This document shows positions 9,600 through 18,139 of a DNA stretch of 64,000 nt, one piece after another; the stretch's first letter is position 1, and each line of letters opens with the position of its first letter. The stretch is from Frigoribacterium sp. CG_9.8. GTDB lineage: Bacteria; Actinomycetota; Actinomycetes; Actinomycetales; Microbacteriaceae. The stretch is taken from the NCBI RefSeq assembly GCF_015751965.1, contig NZ_JADOVH010000001.1:372001-436000 (forward strand), written 5' to 3'. Under the pieces are notes generated by a model, which was not told where the DNA came from, ran no database searches, and saw only the letters and a program-made list of their open reading frames with translations. Both the position numbers and the translations under genes were made by a program.

Positions 9600-10628
9600 C
9601 TAGATCGGCACCTGCACCTGGCTGAGGATCGAGCGCAGGATGGAATCCGGTGCCACGCCCTCCAGTTCCGCCTCCGGCCGCAGCTGGATTCGGTGGCGCC
9701 ATACCGGCAGCACCATCGCCTGCACATGGTCGGGCGTGATCGAGTCAAATCCGTTGAGCCAGGCCCAGGCCTTCGCCGCCGACAGCAGCGCGGTGGTTCC
9801 GCGCGGGCTGACCCCGAGCTTCACGCTGGGACTCTGGCGGGTACCCCGCGCCAGGTCGACGATGTAGGCGAGAAGGTCGGGGGATGCCCGAACCCGTCCG
9901 ACCTCGATCTGCGCGGCGGCGAGCTGCGCGGCATCCAGCACCGCCGTCACGCCTGCGGCCTCGAGATTACGCGGATTGAAGCCAGCGGCACTTCGGTAAA
10001 GCACTTCGAGTTCGTCGGCCCGTTCGGGAATCTCGAGCACGAGCTTCAGCAGGAAGCGGTCGAGCTGCGCCTCGGGAAGCGTGTAGGTGCCCTCGTATTC
10101 GATCGGGTTCTGGGTGGCGGCCACGATGAAGGGAATCGGCAGCGGGCGGGTCTCGCCATCCACACTCACCTGGCGCTCTTCCATGGCCTCAAGCAGCGAG
10201 GACTGGGTCTTCGGAGGAGTGCGGTTGATCTCGTCCGCGAGCAGGATGTTCGTGAAGACCGGTCCGGCTCGAAAATCGAATTCGCCGCTGCGGGCGTCGT
10301 AGACCAGTGATCCCGTGACATCCCCAGGCATGAGGTCCGGCGTGAACTGCACACGCTTCGTCTCGAGCTGCAGGGCCCGGCTCAGGGTGCGAACGAGGAG
10401 GGTTTTCGCCACCCCCGGCACACCTTCGAGCAGCACGTGGCCGCCGGTGAGGAGCGCGATGATGAGTCCGCTTACCGCGCCATCCTGGCCGACCACGGCT
10501 TTGCCGACCTCCACGCGCACCCGGGCGAATTGCTCGCGAAGCGCCGGGGATCCGCTCGCCGCCTCACTGATCGCTACCCCACCGATAGGGGTCCCGGGGG
10601 TGGATGCGGCCTGGTCAGTCTCGGTCAT
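9600..10628 (-). CDS. MoxR family AAA ATPase
   Basis: 342 residues. Walker A is GVPGVAKT (69-76), Walker B is LLADEINR (about 129-136), followed by the sensor-1 region FIVAATQNPIEYEGTYTLPEAQLDRFLLKL and the C-terminal AAA lid (SPRGTTALLSAAKAWAWLNG). This matches the MoxR proper subgroup, which assembles or activates protein complexes together with vWA/DUF58 partners. Here the next gene is DUF58, and DUF4350 and DUF4129 lie upstream. The N-terminal ~30 residues are low-complexity. In M. tuberculosis the equivalent gene would be moxR2 (Rv3692), from memory. Confidence 0.93.
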   Translation of the reverse strand: MTETDQAASTPGTPIGGVAISEAASGSPALREQFARVRVEVGKAVVGQDGAVSGLIIALLTGGHVLLEGVPGVAKTLLVRTLSRALQLETKRVQFTPDLMPGDVTGSLVYDARSGEFDFRAGPVFTNILLADEINRTPPKTQSSLLEAMEERQVSVDGETRPLPIPFIVAATQNPIEYEGTYTLPEAQLDRFLLKLVLEIPERADELEVLYRSAAGFNPRNLEAAGVTAVLDAAQLAAAQIEVGRVRASPDLLAYIVDLARGTRQSPSVKLGVSPRGTTALLSAAKAWAWLNGFDSITPDHVQAMVLPVWRHRIQLRPEAELEGVAPDSILRSILSQVQVPI

Positions 10629-10644
10629 CTGTTAATTCTCCATT

Positions 10645-10708
10645 GTGATTGGGAGCAGGGGTGATTGGGAGCAGGGGTGATTGGCAGCAGAGGTGGTGAG
10701 CAACGTGG
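10645..10708. repeat. 16-bp tandem repeat between MoxR and DUF4350 genes
   Basis: GTGATTGGGAGCAGGG occurs at 10645-10660 and 10661-10676. A third, two-mismatch unit is at 10677-10692 and a looser fourth at 10693-10708. It fills most of the 93-bp gap between the DUF4350 stop (10722) and the MoxR start (10628). Confidence 0.8.
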
Positions 10709-10721
10709 GTAATAAGCAGGG

Positions 10722-11939
10722 TCAGGATGGTCGGATGTCACGGGTAACCGTCTGCTCGAGATCGAGCAGCGCGTCGGAGAGCCGCACCAGTTCGCGGTCA
10801 CTGCGGGGATCCGCGGTGAGCAAGAGGGATCGGATGGCGGCGGGATCCGTTGCGGTCACGCTCGCCACTGCCGCAATCACGTCATCCACTGTGGCGAGGC
10901 GCGGCAGTCCGCACAGGGTTGCCAGCCGCGAGACCGAACCGATCCGCAGCGAGTCGAGTGCCCGGAGTCGGGCCGCACCCTTTTGGTAGAGCCGTGCGCG
11001 GCCCTCCATCGTTTCGCTCGCACGCACCACGACGGGGAGGTTCTCGACCACGAGAGGTCCGAGACGGCGGCCACGCCAGAACGCGGCGGCGATCGCGACG
11101 ATGATGAGCAACGTGGACGCGCCACCCACCCAGGCCGGGGTGAGATCGGCGATGGTGCGCCCCTTCGCGGAGGTGTCATCGATGGTGGGCAGGTACCAGA
11201 CGAGCCGATCGTTGCCACCGAGCAGGGTGAGGGCGAGGGCGGCGTTGCCGCGCTGGGCGACGTGTTCGTTGTCGAACGCGGCAGTCGTGCCAACCACGGT
11301 GATGTGCGTGGCGCCCCGGGAGATATCTACGAGAGAGAAAGTGTTGGTGCCGCTGGAAAAGCACGCGGTCGTGTTTGCCGCTGTGTCGAGCACACGGAAC
11401 CCGGATCCGGCACCGCTCACGCGTCCCGCCGCGGTCGCCGCGGGCAGAGAACAGCCTGCGGCAAGGGAACTACGACTCACCACACCGGCGAGACCGACCT
11501 CTGGTGCAAGGGCGGCGATCTGCGAATAGCTGGGTGACAGCACAATGACATGGGTGGCACGGGAGGCGAGGTCTCGCAGCTGTGCCCGGTCGAGATTGCC
11601 GTCCGGGTCGACGAGAAACAGGGTCGAAGCGGTGGGGCCGCCCAGTGCCGATGTCGCACCGGCCAGGGTCGCGGGCACCGAGACATCCACTCCCTGTGCG
11701 CGCAGCACTTCGGCGATGGCCCTGCTGCCGGCCGGTGCCGCATTGGTTGGCGAGAACGGCACCCCGGTAGTTGACGAGCCGGCGCTGGCGAGCACGATCA
11801 CGGCGATCAGGACCAGAACGACCGCCGCAACGACCCAGTACAGTGCCCTGCGGGTCGCGACCCGGATAGTCGGCGTGAGGGTGGTGGCGCTGATCGGCTG
11901 CCCGCTCATCGCCTGCCCGCTCATCGCCTGCCCGCTCAT
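10722..11939 (-). CDS. DUF4350 domain-containing membrane protein
   Basis: 405 residues. A transmembrane segment lies at about 30-52 (YWVVAAVVLVLIAVIVLASAG), and the extracytoplasmic DUF4350 domain follows (FSPTNAAPAGSRAIAEVLRAQGVDVSVPATLAGA...). A second transmembrane segment near residue 270 (WVGGASTLLIIVAIAAAFWRGRRLGPLVVENLPVVVRASE) leads to a cytoplasmic tail. ATG 11939 overlaps the DUF4129 stop (ATGA), so it is the favoured start. A 15-bp tandem repeat gives MSGQAMSGQAMSGQ and two further in-frame ATGs. It belongs to the MoxR module. Confidence 0.87.
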   Translation of the reverse strand: MSGQAMSGQAMSGQPISATTLTPTIRVATRRALYWVVAAVVLVLIAVIVLASAGSSTTGVPFSPTNAAPAGSRAIAEVLRAQGVDVSVPATLAGATSALGGPTASTLFLVDPDGNLDRAQLRDLASRATHVIVLSPSYSQIAALAPEVGLAGVVSRSSLAAGCSLPAATAAGRVSGAGSGFRVLDTAANTTACFSSGTNTFSLVDISRGATHITVVGTTAAFDNEHVAQRGNAALALTLLGGNDRLVWYLPTIDDTSAKGRTIADLTPAWVGGASTLLIIVAIAAAFWRGRRLGPLVVENLPVVVRASETMEGRARLYQKGAARLRALDSLRIGSVSRLATLCGLPRLATVDDVIAAVASVTATDPAAIRSLLLTADPRSDRELVRLSDALLDLEQTVTRDIRPS

Positions 11940-11948
11940 CGACTGCCC
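11889..11948. repeat. 15-bp tandem repeat spanning a start codon
   Basis: Four units of GCTCATCGCCTGCCC or one-to-two-base variants lie at 11889-11903, 11904-11918, 11919-11933 and 11934-11948. The repeat covers the last codons of DUF4129 and the first codons of DUF4350. Because the unit is 15 bp, each copy adds an in-frame ATG to DUF4350. Confidence 0.85.
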
Positions 11949-12598
11949 AGCGCGTTCGCCTGCCCAGCGAAGCGGACCGTGCGCAGGTCATATTCGAGGC
12001 TGTCGGCGTCGCGGTAGGCCGCTTCGGTGCCATCTCGGCTGAGGTAGCGAACATCGTCGAAGGCGGATGCCGCGGCCGAAAGTCGCTCGGAGAAAGCCGG
12101 CAGCACGACTCCGGCACGCGCCGCGAAGTCCTTCGCCGTGGTGCCGGGGGAGACGGTGACCAGGGTGCGCTCGGCGAGCCCGCGGGCGATCGAGCGGAAC
12201 ATCTCCTCGATGGCACGCACCCACTGAGACTTGGCAGCCAGCGCCTCGGCGGAACGGCGCATCGCAGCAGCATCACGCGCATCGTCATCGCCGAACAGGA
12301 TGCCAGCCCCGGCACTTCGCCGGTTGAGCCTCGGGGCGCCGAAAATGAAGAAGGCCGCCACGACGGCGGCGACGACGATGATCAGCGCCACGATGAGAAT
12401 AGGTGCCTGCACGCCAGCACCACCGTCGATCCTGAGGGACTGCAGCCAGTCCCAGAAGGCTTTCGAGGCCCGATCGAACCAGGTGGGCTGGGCGGACCGG
12501 TATTCCGACTTGGAAAGCTCCTGAACGACCCAGCGCTGAGCCTGCCCGGAGTCGGGGGTCACCGGAACATCGAAGCGAACCGAAGCCAGTCTGCTCAT
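11936..12598 (-). CDS. DUF4129 domain-containing membrane protein
   Basis: About 220 residues from ATG 12598, which overlaps the upstream stop (ATGA); a GTG at 12604 is possible. The N-terminal segment YRSAQPTWFDRASKAFWDWL precedes one transmembrane segment (ILIVALIIVVAAVVAAFFIFG, about 67-87). The C-terminal DUF4129 motif follows, including WVRAIEEMFRSIARGLAERTL and TAKDFAARAG ... FDDVRYLSRDGTEAAYRDADSLEYDLR. DUF4129 occurs with MoxR/DUF58 systems and with transglutaminase-like proteins. Its biochemical role is unknown. Confidence 0.87.
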   Translation of the reverse strand: MSRLASVRFDVPVTPDSGQAQRWVVQELSKSEYRSAQPTWFDRASKAFWDWLQSLRIDGGAGVQAPILIVALIIVVAAVVAAFFIFGAPRLNRRSAGAGILFGDDDARDAAAMRRSAEALAAKSQWVRAIEEMFRSIARGLAERTLVTVSPGTTAKDFAARAGVVLPAFSERLSAAASAFDDVRYLSRDGTEAAYRDADSLEYDLRTVRFAGQANALGSR

Positions 12599-13899
12599 AC
12601 CCACGGAGAATCGTCGCGGAGCGAAACGTCATTGGCCGCCGCACCATTCGCTGTCGCACCATTCGCTGGTGCACGATTCGCTGGTACACCGTGTTCGAGT
12701 GGATCGCTCACGTCCCCGGTCTGCTTCGTCTCGACGTAGCGCGCAAGTTCCAGGTCGAGACCCTCCTTGCGAATGCGCAGATCGAGGTAGATCAGCGCGG
12801 TTGTGGCCGATTGCACCACGGAGGTGATCGACAGGAAAACAACGGTGATCGCAATGGCGAGCACGGAGAGCGCGGCCATCAGCACGATCGCTCCACTCGC
12901 CCCCTGTCCCTGGGGATCGGCCAGTCCCCCGGCGATCGGCGCGATGAAGCGCAGCGGCAGCGACACCACCTGGTTGACAACACCAACGATCACCGCCACC
13001 AGTGCAGTGATACCGAGAGTGCGCCAGAAATACCCTGTGGTGAGCGACCAGGACCTCGCGATAGACGACCGGATGCCCATCCGCTCGATCATGAGCACGC
13101 TCGGTACCAGAGCCAGTTTGGTGCCGAGCCAGACATAGATGACGGTGAGACCGAAGAACGCGAGCATACCGATCACGACGGCGGCGATGATGCCTCCGAT
13201 ACCGAAGTTGAACGCCAGAAGAAGGATGATCACGACAACGATCGCGATCAGCACCGTCGAGGCGAGTGCGAGCATGGCCGCCCAGCCGACGAGCGCACCC
13301 ATGCGCCCGCGCGCTCGAGCCCACAGCCCGCGAAAGGTCGATTTCTCGCCGACGGCGCCGCGCGATACTTCGAGCACGATGATGCCCTGGAGCACCGCGG
13401 TTGCGATGACCGAAAGCAGGGCGGGGATGATCGAGGCCACCACGATGAGTCCGGTGCCGCCTGCGGTGATCTGGCCCGCATTCCTGGCGGTACTCGAGTC
13501 GATTCGGGAGAGCGCCGCGAAGGTCGCCCCCGCCACCACGAGAACCAGCAGCAGGTAGGCACTGCCCTGGATGAGCAGGGCAGCACCGAAGGTCGGTTTG
13601 GGGTTCCGACGCAGCACCCGGAATGCCGCGCCGAGAATTGTGCCGAGGTCGAGCGGTCTCAGGGGGACCAATCCGGGCTTCGGCGGTGGGGCCCAGCCCG
13701 GGATCATTCCCGGAGGGCCGACGGTCGCACTGGGAGCGCCGGGGGGACTCCCAGCACCGGCAGCAGTCGGAGGCGTGGGGTAAGCGGAAGCCCCCGGGCT
13801 CACCCACCCCACCTGGTCATGAGCGGGTCGGTCGCCAGCAGGTTGGCCGCCCGCGGGTTGGTCACTGCCGTATCCGCCGGTGCCATGCTGGTCGCTCAC
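12595..13899 (-). CDS. Membrane protein with glycerophosphoryl diester phosphodiesterase membrane domain
   Basis: 434 residues from GTG 13899, chosen for the GAGGGGAT Shine-Dalgarno upstream. A Gly/Pro/Ala-rich cytoplasmic N-terminus of ~100 residues ends in PLRPLDLGTILGAAFRVLRRNPKPTFGAALLI, the entry motif of this membrane-domain family. About six transmembrane segments follow. No phosphodiesterase catalytic residues are present; only the membrane domain is. The C-terminus carries three 15-bp DNA repeats (12641-12685) encoding NRAPANGATANGAAAN. It heads the operon that continues into DUF4129, DUF4350, MoxR and DUF58 (like Rv3689, from memory). Confidence 0.82.
   Translation of the reverse strand: MSDQHGTGGYGSDQPAGGQPAGDRPAHDQVGWVSPGASAYPTPPTAAGAGSPPGAPSATVGPPGMIPGWAPPPKPGLVPLRPLDLGTILGAAFRVLRRNPKPTFGAALLIQGSAYLLLVLVVAGATFAALSRIDSSTARNAGQITAGGTGLIVVASIIPALLSVIATAVLQGIIVLEVSRGAVGEKSTFRGLWARARGRMGALVGWAAMLALASTVLIAIVVVIILLLAFNFGIGGIIAAVVIGMLAFFGLTVIYVWLGTKLALVPSVLMIERMGIRSSIARSWSLTTGYFWRTLGITALVAVIVGVVNQVVSLPLRFIAPIAGGLADPQGQGASGAIVLMAALSVLAIAITVVFLSITSVVQSATTALIYLDLRIRKEGLDLELARYVETKQTGDVSDPLEHGVPANRAPANGATANGAAANDVSLRDDSPWV
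12641..12685. repeat. 15-bp tandem repeat in the 3' end of the GPDPase-domain gene
   Basis: Three units of GCACCATTCGCTGGT or close variants lie at 12641-12655, 12656-12670 and 12671-12685. They encode a repeated Ala-Asn-Gly/Arg tail in frame. Confidence 0.8.
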
Positions 13900-14040
13900 G
13901 CGTGATCCCCTCGTTGCAGCCGAATGTTCGGTGTCATGCACGCCGCGCATCCCATAGGTTTATGCTTTCACACTCGGCTACTCTTGTGCCAACGCACCGG
14001 AGAACGCCCCAGACCAGCAGCTCGAAACGAAGACCGGATA

Positions 14041-14721
14041 ATGACCGCACGCATTCTCGTAGTCGATGACGACACCGCTCTCGCGGAAATGATCGGGATT
14101 GTGTTGCGCTCTGAAGGGTTCGAGCCCTCATTCTGTGCAGATGGCGGCGTCGCGCTCGCCGCGTTCCGCGAGATGAAGCCCGATCTCGTGCTTCTCGATC
14201 TCATGCTTCCCGGCAAAGACGGCATCGAAGTCTGCGCGGAGATCCGCACCGAGTCCGGCGTGCCGATCATCATGCTGACCGCTAAGTCAGACTCCACGGA
14301 TGTGGTGCGCGGGTTGGAAAGCGGAGCGGATGATTACGTCGTCAAGCCGTTCAATCCGAAGGAATTGGTTGCCCGCATCCGCACCCGTCTGCGTCCGATC
14401 TCGACTGTCTCCACCTCCGTGCTGCAGGTGGGTGACCTGCAGCTCGATGTTGCGGGTCACGAGGTGAAGCGAGGCGCGGCGAAGATCAATCTCACGCCGC
14501 TTGAGTTCGAACTGTTGCTCGCTCTCGCGCTCCAGCCGCAGCAGGTCTTCACACGGGAGATGCTGCTCGAGCAGGTCTGGGGCTATCACTACAAGGCCGA
14601 CACCCGACTCGTCAACGTGCACGTGCAGCGGCTGCGGGCCAAGGTGGAGGAGGATCCGGACTCCCCGCGCATCGTCATGACCGTGCGGGGCGTCGGCTAC
14701 CGCGCGGGCTCCAGCACCTGA
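14041..14721 (+). CDS. mtrA: MtrA response regulator (OmpR/PhoB family)
   Basis: 226 residues from ATG 14041. The receiver domain starts MTARILVVDDDTALAEM, with acidic pocket Asp residues 10-12, phospho-acceptor in LVLLDLMLPGKDG (about D53-D56 region) and the conserved Lys in YVVKPFNPKE. The winged-helix output domain ends VNVHVQRLRAKVEEDPDSPRIVMTVRGVGYRAG. It is followed 31 bp later by its kinase. MtrA regulates cell-wall, division and replication genes in actinobacteria. The upstream ~140 bp holds AT-rich stretches such as TATGCT (near 13970) that could be its -10 region. Confidence 0.96.
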   Translation: MTARILVVDDDTALAEMIGIVLRSEGFEPSFCADGGVALAAFREMKPDLVLLDLMLPGKDGIEVCAEIRTESGVPIIMLTAKSDSTDVVRGLESGADDYVVKPFNPKELVARIRTRLRPISTVSTSVLQVGDLQLDVAGHEVKRGAAKINLTPLEFELLLALALQPQQVFTREMLLEQVWGYHYKADTRLVNVHVQRLRAKVEEDPDSPRIVMTVRGVGYRAGSST

Positions 14722-14752
14722 CCCAGCGCCAGGTCAGGAAGATCTTTGACTC

Positions 14753-16360
14753 GTGAATAGCTTCGACTGGCGCTCCTACCCGAATCGCCTCGTGCATGTC
14801 TGGCGGGCCTCGCTGCAGTTTCGCACCGTGGCGATTACCGTGCTGCTGTCGGGGTTCGCGGTCATCGTCATCGGGGGATTTCTGTCGGTGAGCATCTCCA
14901 CTAACCTGTTCGCGTCACGCAGCGTGCAGGTGCAGGAGGAGGCGCGCACGATCCATAACCAGGCCCAGAGCACCTTTGATGCCGCACAGCCGGCAAATGA
15001 CCAGTCGCCGACGGTCGAGCTTGACAACGTCGCTAACTCGGTCACCGACAAGATCCTGCCGTCGACGACGGCACCGGGCAGCACCAAGTTCGCGATCAAG
15101 CGCACTCCGGGGCAGGCCGAAACTCCACAAAACATCCAGCCACTGTCATCAACCAACTTTCCCGAGGGGATAGTCACTGATTCCCTTCGCAAGAGGGTGA
15201 TCAAGGATGTCACTCACGTGCAGTCGCAGTCGGCGATGCTGCCGGGCGGCTCCCCCGCCCTCGTGGTCGGATCCCAGATCCGCGTGCCAACCGCTGGAAG
15301 TTACGAGCTGTATCTCGTCTATGACCTCTCCTCGGTGCAGACGACCCTCGGATACGTGCAGCGGACCCTCGCGCTGGGTGGCCTTGCGCTGGTGCTGCTG
15401 ATCGCCGCGGTCACCTACACGGTGGTGCGGCTCGTCGTCGGTCCGATCAGACTCGCCGCAGAAACCAGTGAGAAGCTCGCGGCCGGTCAGCTGGAGCAGC
15501 GCATTCCGGAGAAAGGAGAGGACGTGATCGCCACGCTCGCCCGCTCATTTAACGGCATGGCTGACAGCCTCCAGAAGCAGATCACCAAGCTGGCCGAGCT
15601 GTCGCGGCTTCAGCAGCGTTTCGTGTCTGATGTCTCGCACGAGCTGCGAACGCCACTCACCACCATCCGCCTCGCCGGTGATGTGCTCTACGACCATCGC
15701 GCAGACTTCGCCCCGGCGACCGCGCGCACGGCCGAGCTGCTTCACACGCAGGTGCAGCGCTTCGAGGTTTTGCTCGCTGACCTGCTCGAAGTGAGTCGCT
15801 ACGACGCGGGAGCTGTGGAACTCGATCTGGAGCCCACCAACCTGGTGCGCCTGGTCGAAGACGCCGTCGACGGCATGCAGCCACTCGCAGAACAGCGCGG
15901 CTCGTCGGTGCGCCTTGTCGCACCGGGTGGGTACTTCGAGGCGGAGGTCGATGCCCGCCGCATCCGCCGGGTACTGCGCAATCTGCTTGGCAACGCGGTG
16001 GAGCACGGCGAGGGAAAGCCCATCGTCGTGATGGTTGACAGCAATAAGACTGCGATCGCCCTGACCGTGCGTGATTATGGCACCGGGATGAAGCCGACGG
16101 ATGTCACGCGGGTCTTCGACCGCTTCTGGCGAGCGGATCCGTCTCGGCAGCGCACGATCGGCGGCACCGGCCTCGGGCTCGCTATCTCGCTTGAGGATGC
16201 CACTTTGCACGACGGTCGACTCGAGGTCTGGTCGGAGCTGGGTGTCGGCACCTGCTTTCGCTTGACCCTCCCGCGGGAGCGTGGGCGTGCGATCGTCTCC
16301 TCGCCGCTCGAGCTTCCGCCGGATGACGCCCTCCACCTCGAGGAGGTGCAGGATGCCTGA
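14753..16360 (+). CDS. mtrB: MtrB sensor histidine kinase
   Basis: 535 residues from GTG 14753. Transmembrane helices at about 25-47 and 206-228 flank a ~155-residue extracytoplasmic sensor. The HAMP domain follows (LVVGPIRLAAETSEKLAAGQLEQRIPEKG). The H-box is SDVSHELRTPLTTIRLAGDVL, with the phospho-acceptor His. HATPase motifs are NLLGNAVEHGEGKP (N box), DYGTGMK (G1) and GGTGLGLAIS (G2). It is the cognate kinase of MtrA. Its stop overlaps the lpqB start, so mtrA-mtrB-lpqB form one operon. Confidence 0.96.
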   Translation: MNSFDWRSYPNRLVHVWRASLQFRTVAITVLLSGFAVIVIGGFLSVSISTNLFASRSVQVQEEARTIHNQAQSTFDAAQPANDQSPTVELDNVANSVTDKILPSTTAPGSTKFAIKRTPGQAETPQNIQPLSSTNFPEGIVTDSLRKRVIKDVTHVQSQSAMLPGGSPALVVGSQIRVPTAGSYELYLVYDLSSVQTTLGYVQRTLALGGLALVLLIAAVTYTVVRLVVGPIRLAAETSEKLAAGQLEQRIPEKGEDVIATLARSFNGMADSLQKQITKLAELSRLQQRFVSDVSHELRTPLTTIRLAGDVLYDHRADFAPATARTAELLHTQVQRFEVLLADLLEVSRYDAGAVELDLEPTNLVRLVEDAVDGMQPLAEQRGSSVRLVAPGGYFEAEVDARRIRRVLRNLLGNAVEHGEGKPIVVMVDSNKTAIALTVRDYGTGMKPTDVTRVFDRFWRADPSRQRTIGGTGLGLAISLEDATLHDGRLEVWSELGVGTCFRLTLPRERGRAIVSSPLELPPDDALHLEEVQDA

Positions 16361-18053
16361 GCGCCCCGCCACGAGCCCACGGCGCGGTGTGCTCGCTGCC
16401 ATTGTCGCGACGACGATTCTTGCGCTTACCGCCTGCGTGGGTATCCCGAGTTCCGGGCCGGTGAATGTGGGGCTCTCGCTGAGCGAAGACAGTGGTGGGT
16501 CGAACATCGCCTTCAATCCGGAAGGTCCCCAGAGCGGTGCCACGCAGCAGGGGATTCTTCGGGGTTTCGTGGCCTCGTTCACCTCGACCACCGGTGGGTA
16601 TGCGGTCTCAAAACAGTTTCTTTCGCAGTCATTTGCCGGCAAGTGGGATCCGCGGCAGAGCGTGCAGGTGCGTTCGGGAGTGCCGCAGATCGGCCAAGTC
16701 GATGGCAGCACGCTGACCTACTCATTCGACACCGTGGCTACCGTGGACGGCACGGGCAGCTACTCCCAGAACAGCCAGTCATTCACCCTCACCTTCAGCT
16801 TTGTGAAGGAGGATGGCCAGTGGCGCATCAGCGCGGCCCCGGATGGCATCGTGCTCGCTGACCAGACTTTCGAGCGTATTTTCCGGCAGTATCCCGTGTA
16901 CTTCTTCGCGCCAGACAACCGCTACCTCGTGCCCGACGTGCGCTGGTACCCGAGCGGTACGGCATCCACACGCATCGTGACGGCGTTGCTTGCCGGTCCA
17001 CCGGATTGGCTGAAGGGTGCGGCGTTTTCCCGTTTTCCCGACGGCACTAAGCTCTCCGATGCCAGCAGCGTCGTGACTCTGATCGAGGGGGTTGCGGCGG
17101 TGGATCTCTCGAAGGAAGCCCTCGCGGCGAGCGCCCGGGATCGCCAATACATGTACCTCCAACTCACCGAGTCGCTGCGGGCGGTGTCGAGCATCTCGAA
17201 GGTGAGCCTTTCGATCCAGGGCACGGCAGTGCAGCTCGACGATCTGGGCTCTGCCGCACCCCAGGTCGACATGTCGGTGGACAGTCAGGCGCTTGCCCTG
17301 CGTCGGGGCGAATTCGGCTTTTACGCGAACGCCAGCGTCGCCGGAATTGCCGGAATCAGCTCGAAAGTGGTCGCGCTCCAACCGAAGGATGCCACGCTTT
17401 CCTCCGACCGGCAGTCGGTGGCGGTGCTTGGCAGCGGGGGAGTGTCGCTCGTGTCGAGGGGTGCCGCGCCTGCACTCATCGACGCGCGGCCCGATCTCAT
17501 TGCCCCCTCGCTCGATGAAGACGGCTACATCTGGTCGGTGCCGGCGAACATGCCCAACGCCATCATTGTTTTCGATGCCAGTGGCACCCGTCACACCATT
17601 TCTCCGAAATTGCAGGATGGATCCCAGATTGTCACCCTCCAGGTCTCCCGGGAGGGCGCCCGAGTGCTGCTGCTGCTGTCGACTCCCACCGGCCCCCGCC
17701 TCATGGTGGCAGCCATCCTGCGTAACGAGAAGCTCGATCCCACCGGCATCGGGCCGGCCGTTGTCGACGTGTCTCTCGGAAACGGGGACGCGGTGGACGC
17801 CACGTGGGTGGACCAGTGGACGGTGGGTACTCTCATCACCACCGCTGGCCAATCCAAGGTCGAACTGTTCGCGATCGGCGGGCAGAAGACAACACTCAGT
17901 TCGCTCCTGCCGTCCCGGCAAATTGTGGGGGGCAACAAGGGTAGGGACGGCCTCCGAGTTCTCGGCCGGGACGATTCCGCGATCTACACCTGGGGCGGCA
18001 GCAGCTGGCAGTCATCCCAGGTTGTTGTGGACTTCATCGCCACCCAGCGCTAG
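16353..18053 (+). CDS. lpqB: LpqB lipoprotein (MtrB accessory protein)
   Basis: 566 residues from ATG 16353, chosen for the AGGAGG at 16341-16346 and the overlap with the mtrB stop. The signal peptide ends in lipobox LTAC, so the mature N-terminal Cys should be lipidated. A GerMN-type domain lies at about 200-310 (RYLVPDVRWYPSGTASTRIVTALLAGPPDWLKGA). A WD/beta-propeller-like C-terminal half follows. LpqB is known to interact with the MtrB extracellular domain and modulate MtrAB signalling. The context is exactly canonical. Confidence 0.95.
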   Translation: MPERPATSPRRGVLAAIVATTILALTACVGIPSSGPVNVGLSLSEDSGGSNIAFNPEGPQSGATQQGILRGFVASFTSTTGGYAVSKQFLSQSFAGKWDPRQSVQVRSGVPQIGQVDGSTLTYSFDTVATVDGTGSYSQNSQSFTLTFSFVKEDGQWRISAAPDGIVLADQTFERIFRQYPVYFFAPDNRYLVPDVRWYPSGTASTRIVTALLAGPPDWLKGAAFSRFPDGTKLSDASSVVTLIEGVAAVDLSKEALAASARDRQYMYLQLTESLRAVSSISKVSLSIQGTAVQLDDLGSAAPQVDMSVDSQALALRRGEFGFYANASVAGIAGISSKVVALQPKDATLSSDRQSVAVLGSGGVSLVSRGAAPALIDARPDLIAPSLDEDGYIWSVPANMPNAIIVFDASGTRHTISPKLQDGSQIVTLQVSREGARVLLLLSTPTGPRLMVAAILRNEKLDPTGIGPAVVDVSLGNGDAVDATWVDQWTVGTLITTAGQSKVELFAIGGQKTTLSSLLPSRQIVGGNKGRDGLRVLGRDDSAIYTWGGSSWQSSQVVVDFIATQR

Positions 18054-18139
18054 TCCCGCACAGGCTTTCCAACGGCCGAACAGTGCCCCGATCAGCACCG
18101 GTAACGACGCTGAGTCGTCGAGGTGGGAAGAATTTTGGT

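Noticed and set aside
8276-9748. Longer DUF58 start giving ~490 residues
   Set aside because: The extra N-terminus is Arg/Cys-rich and overlaps the MoxR coding region; the hydrophobic start at 9580 fits the family.
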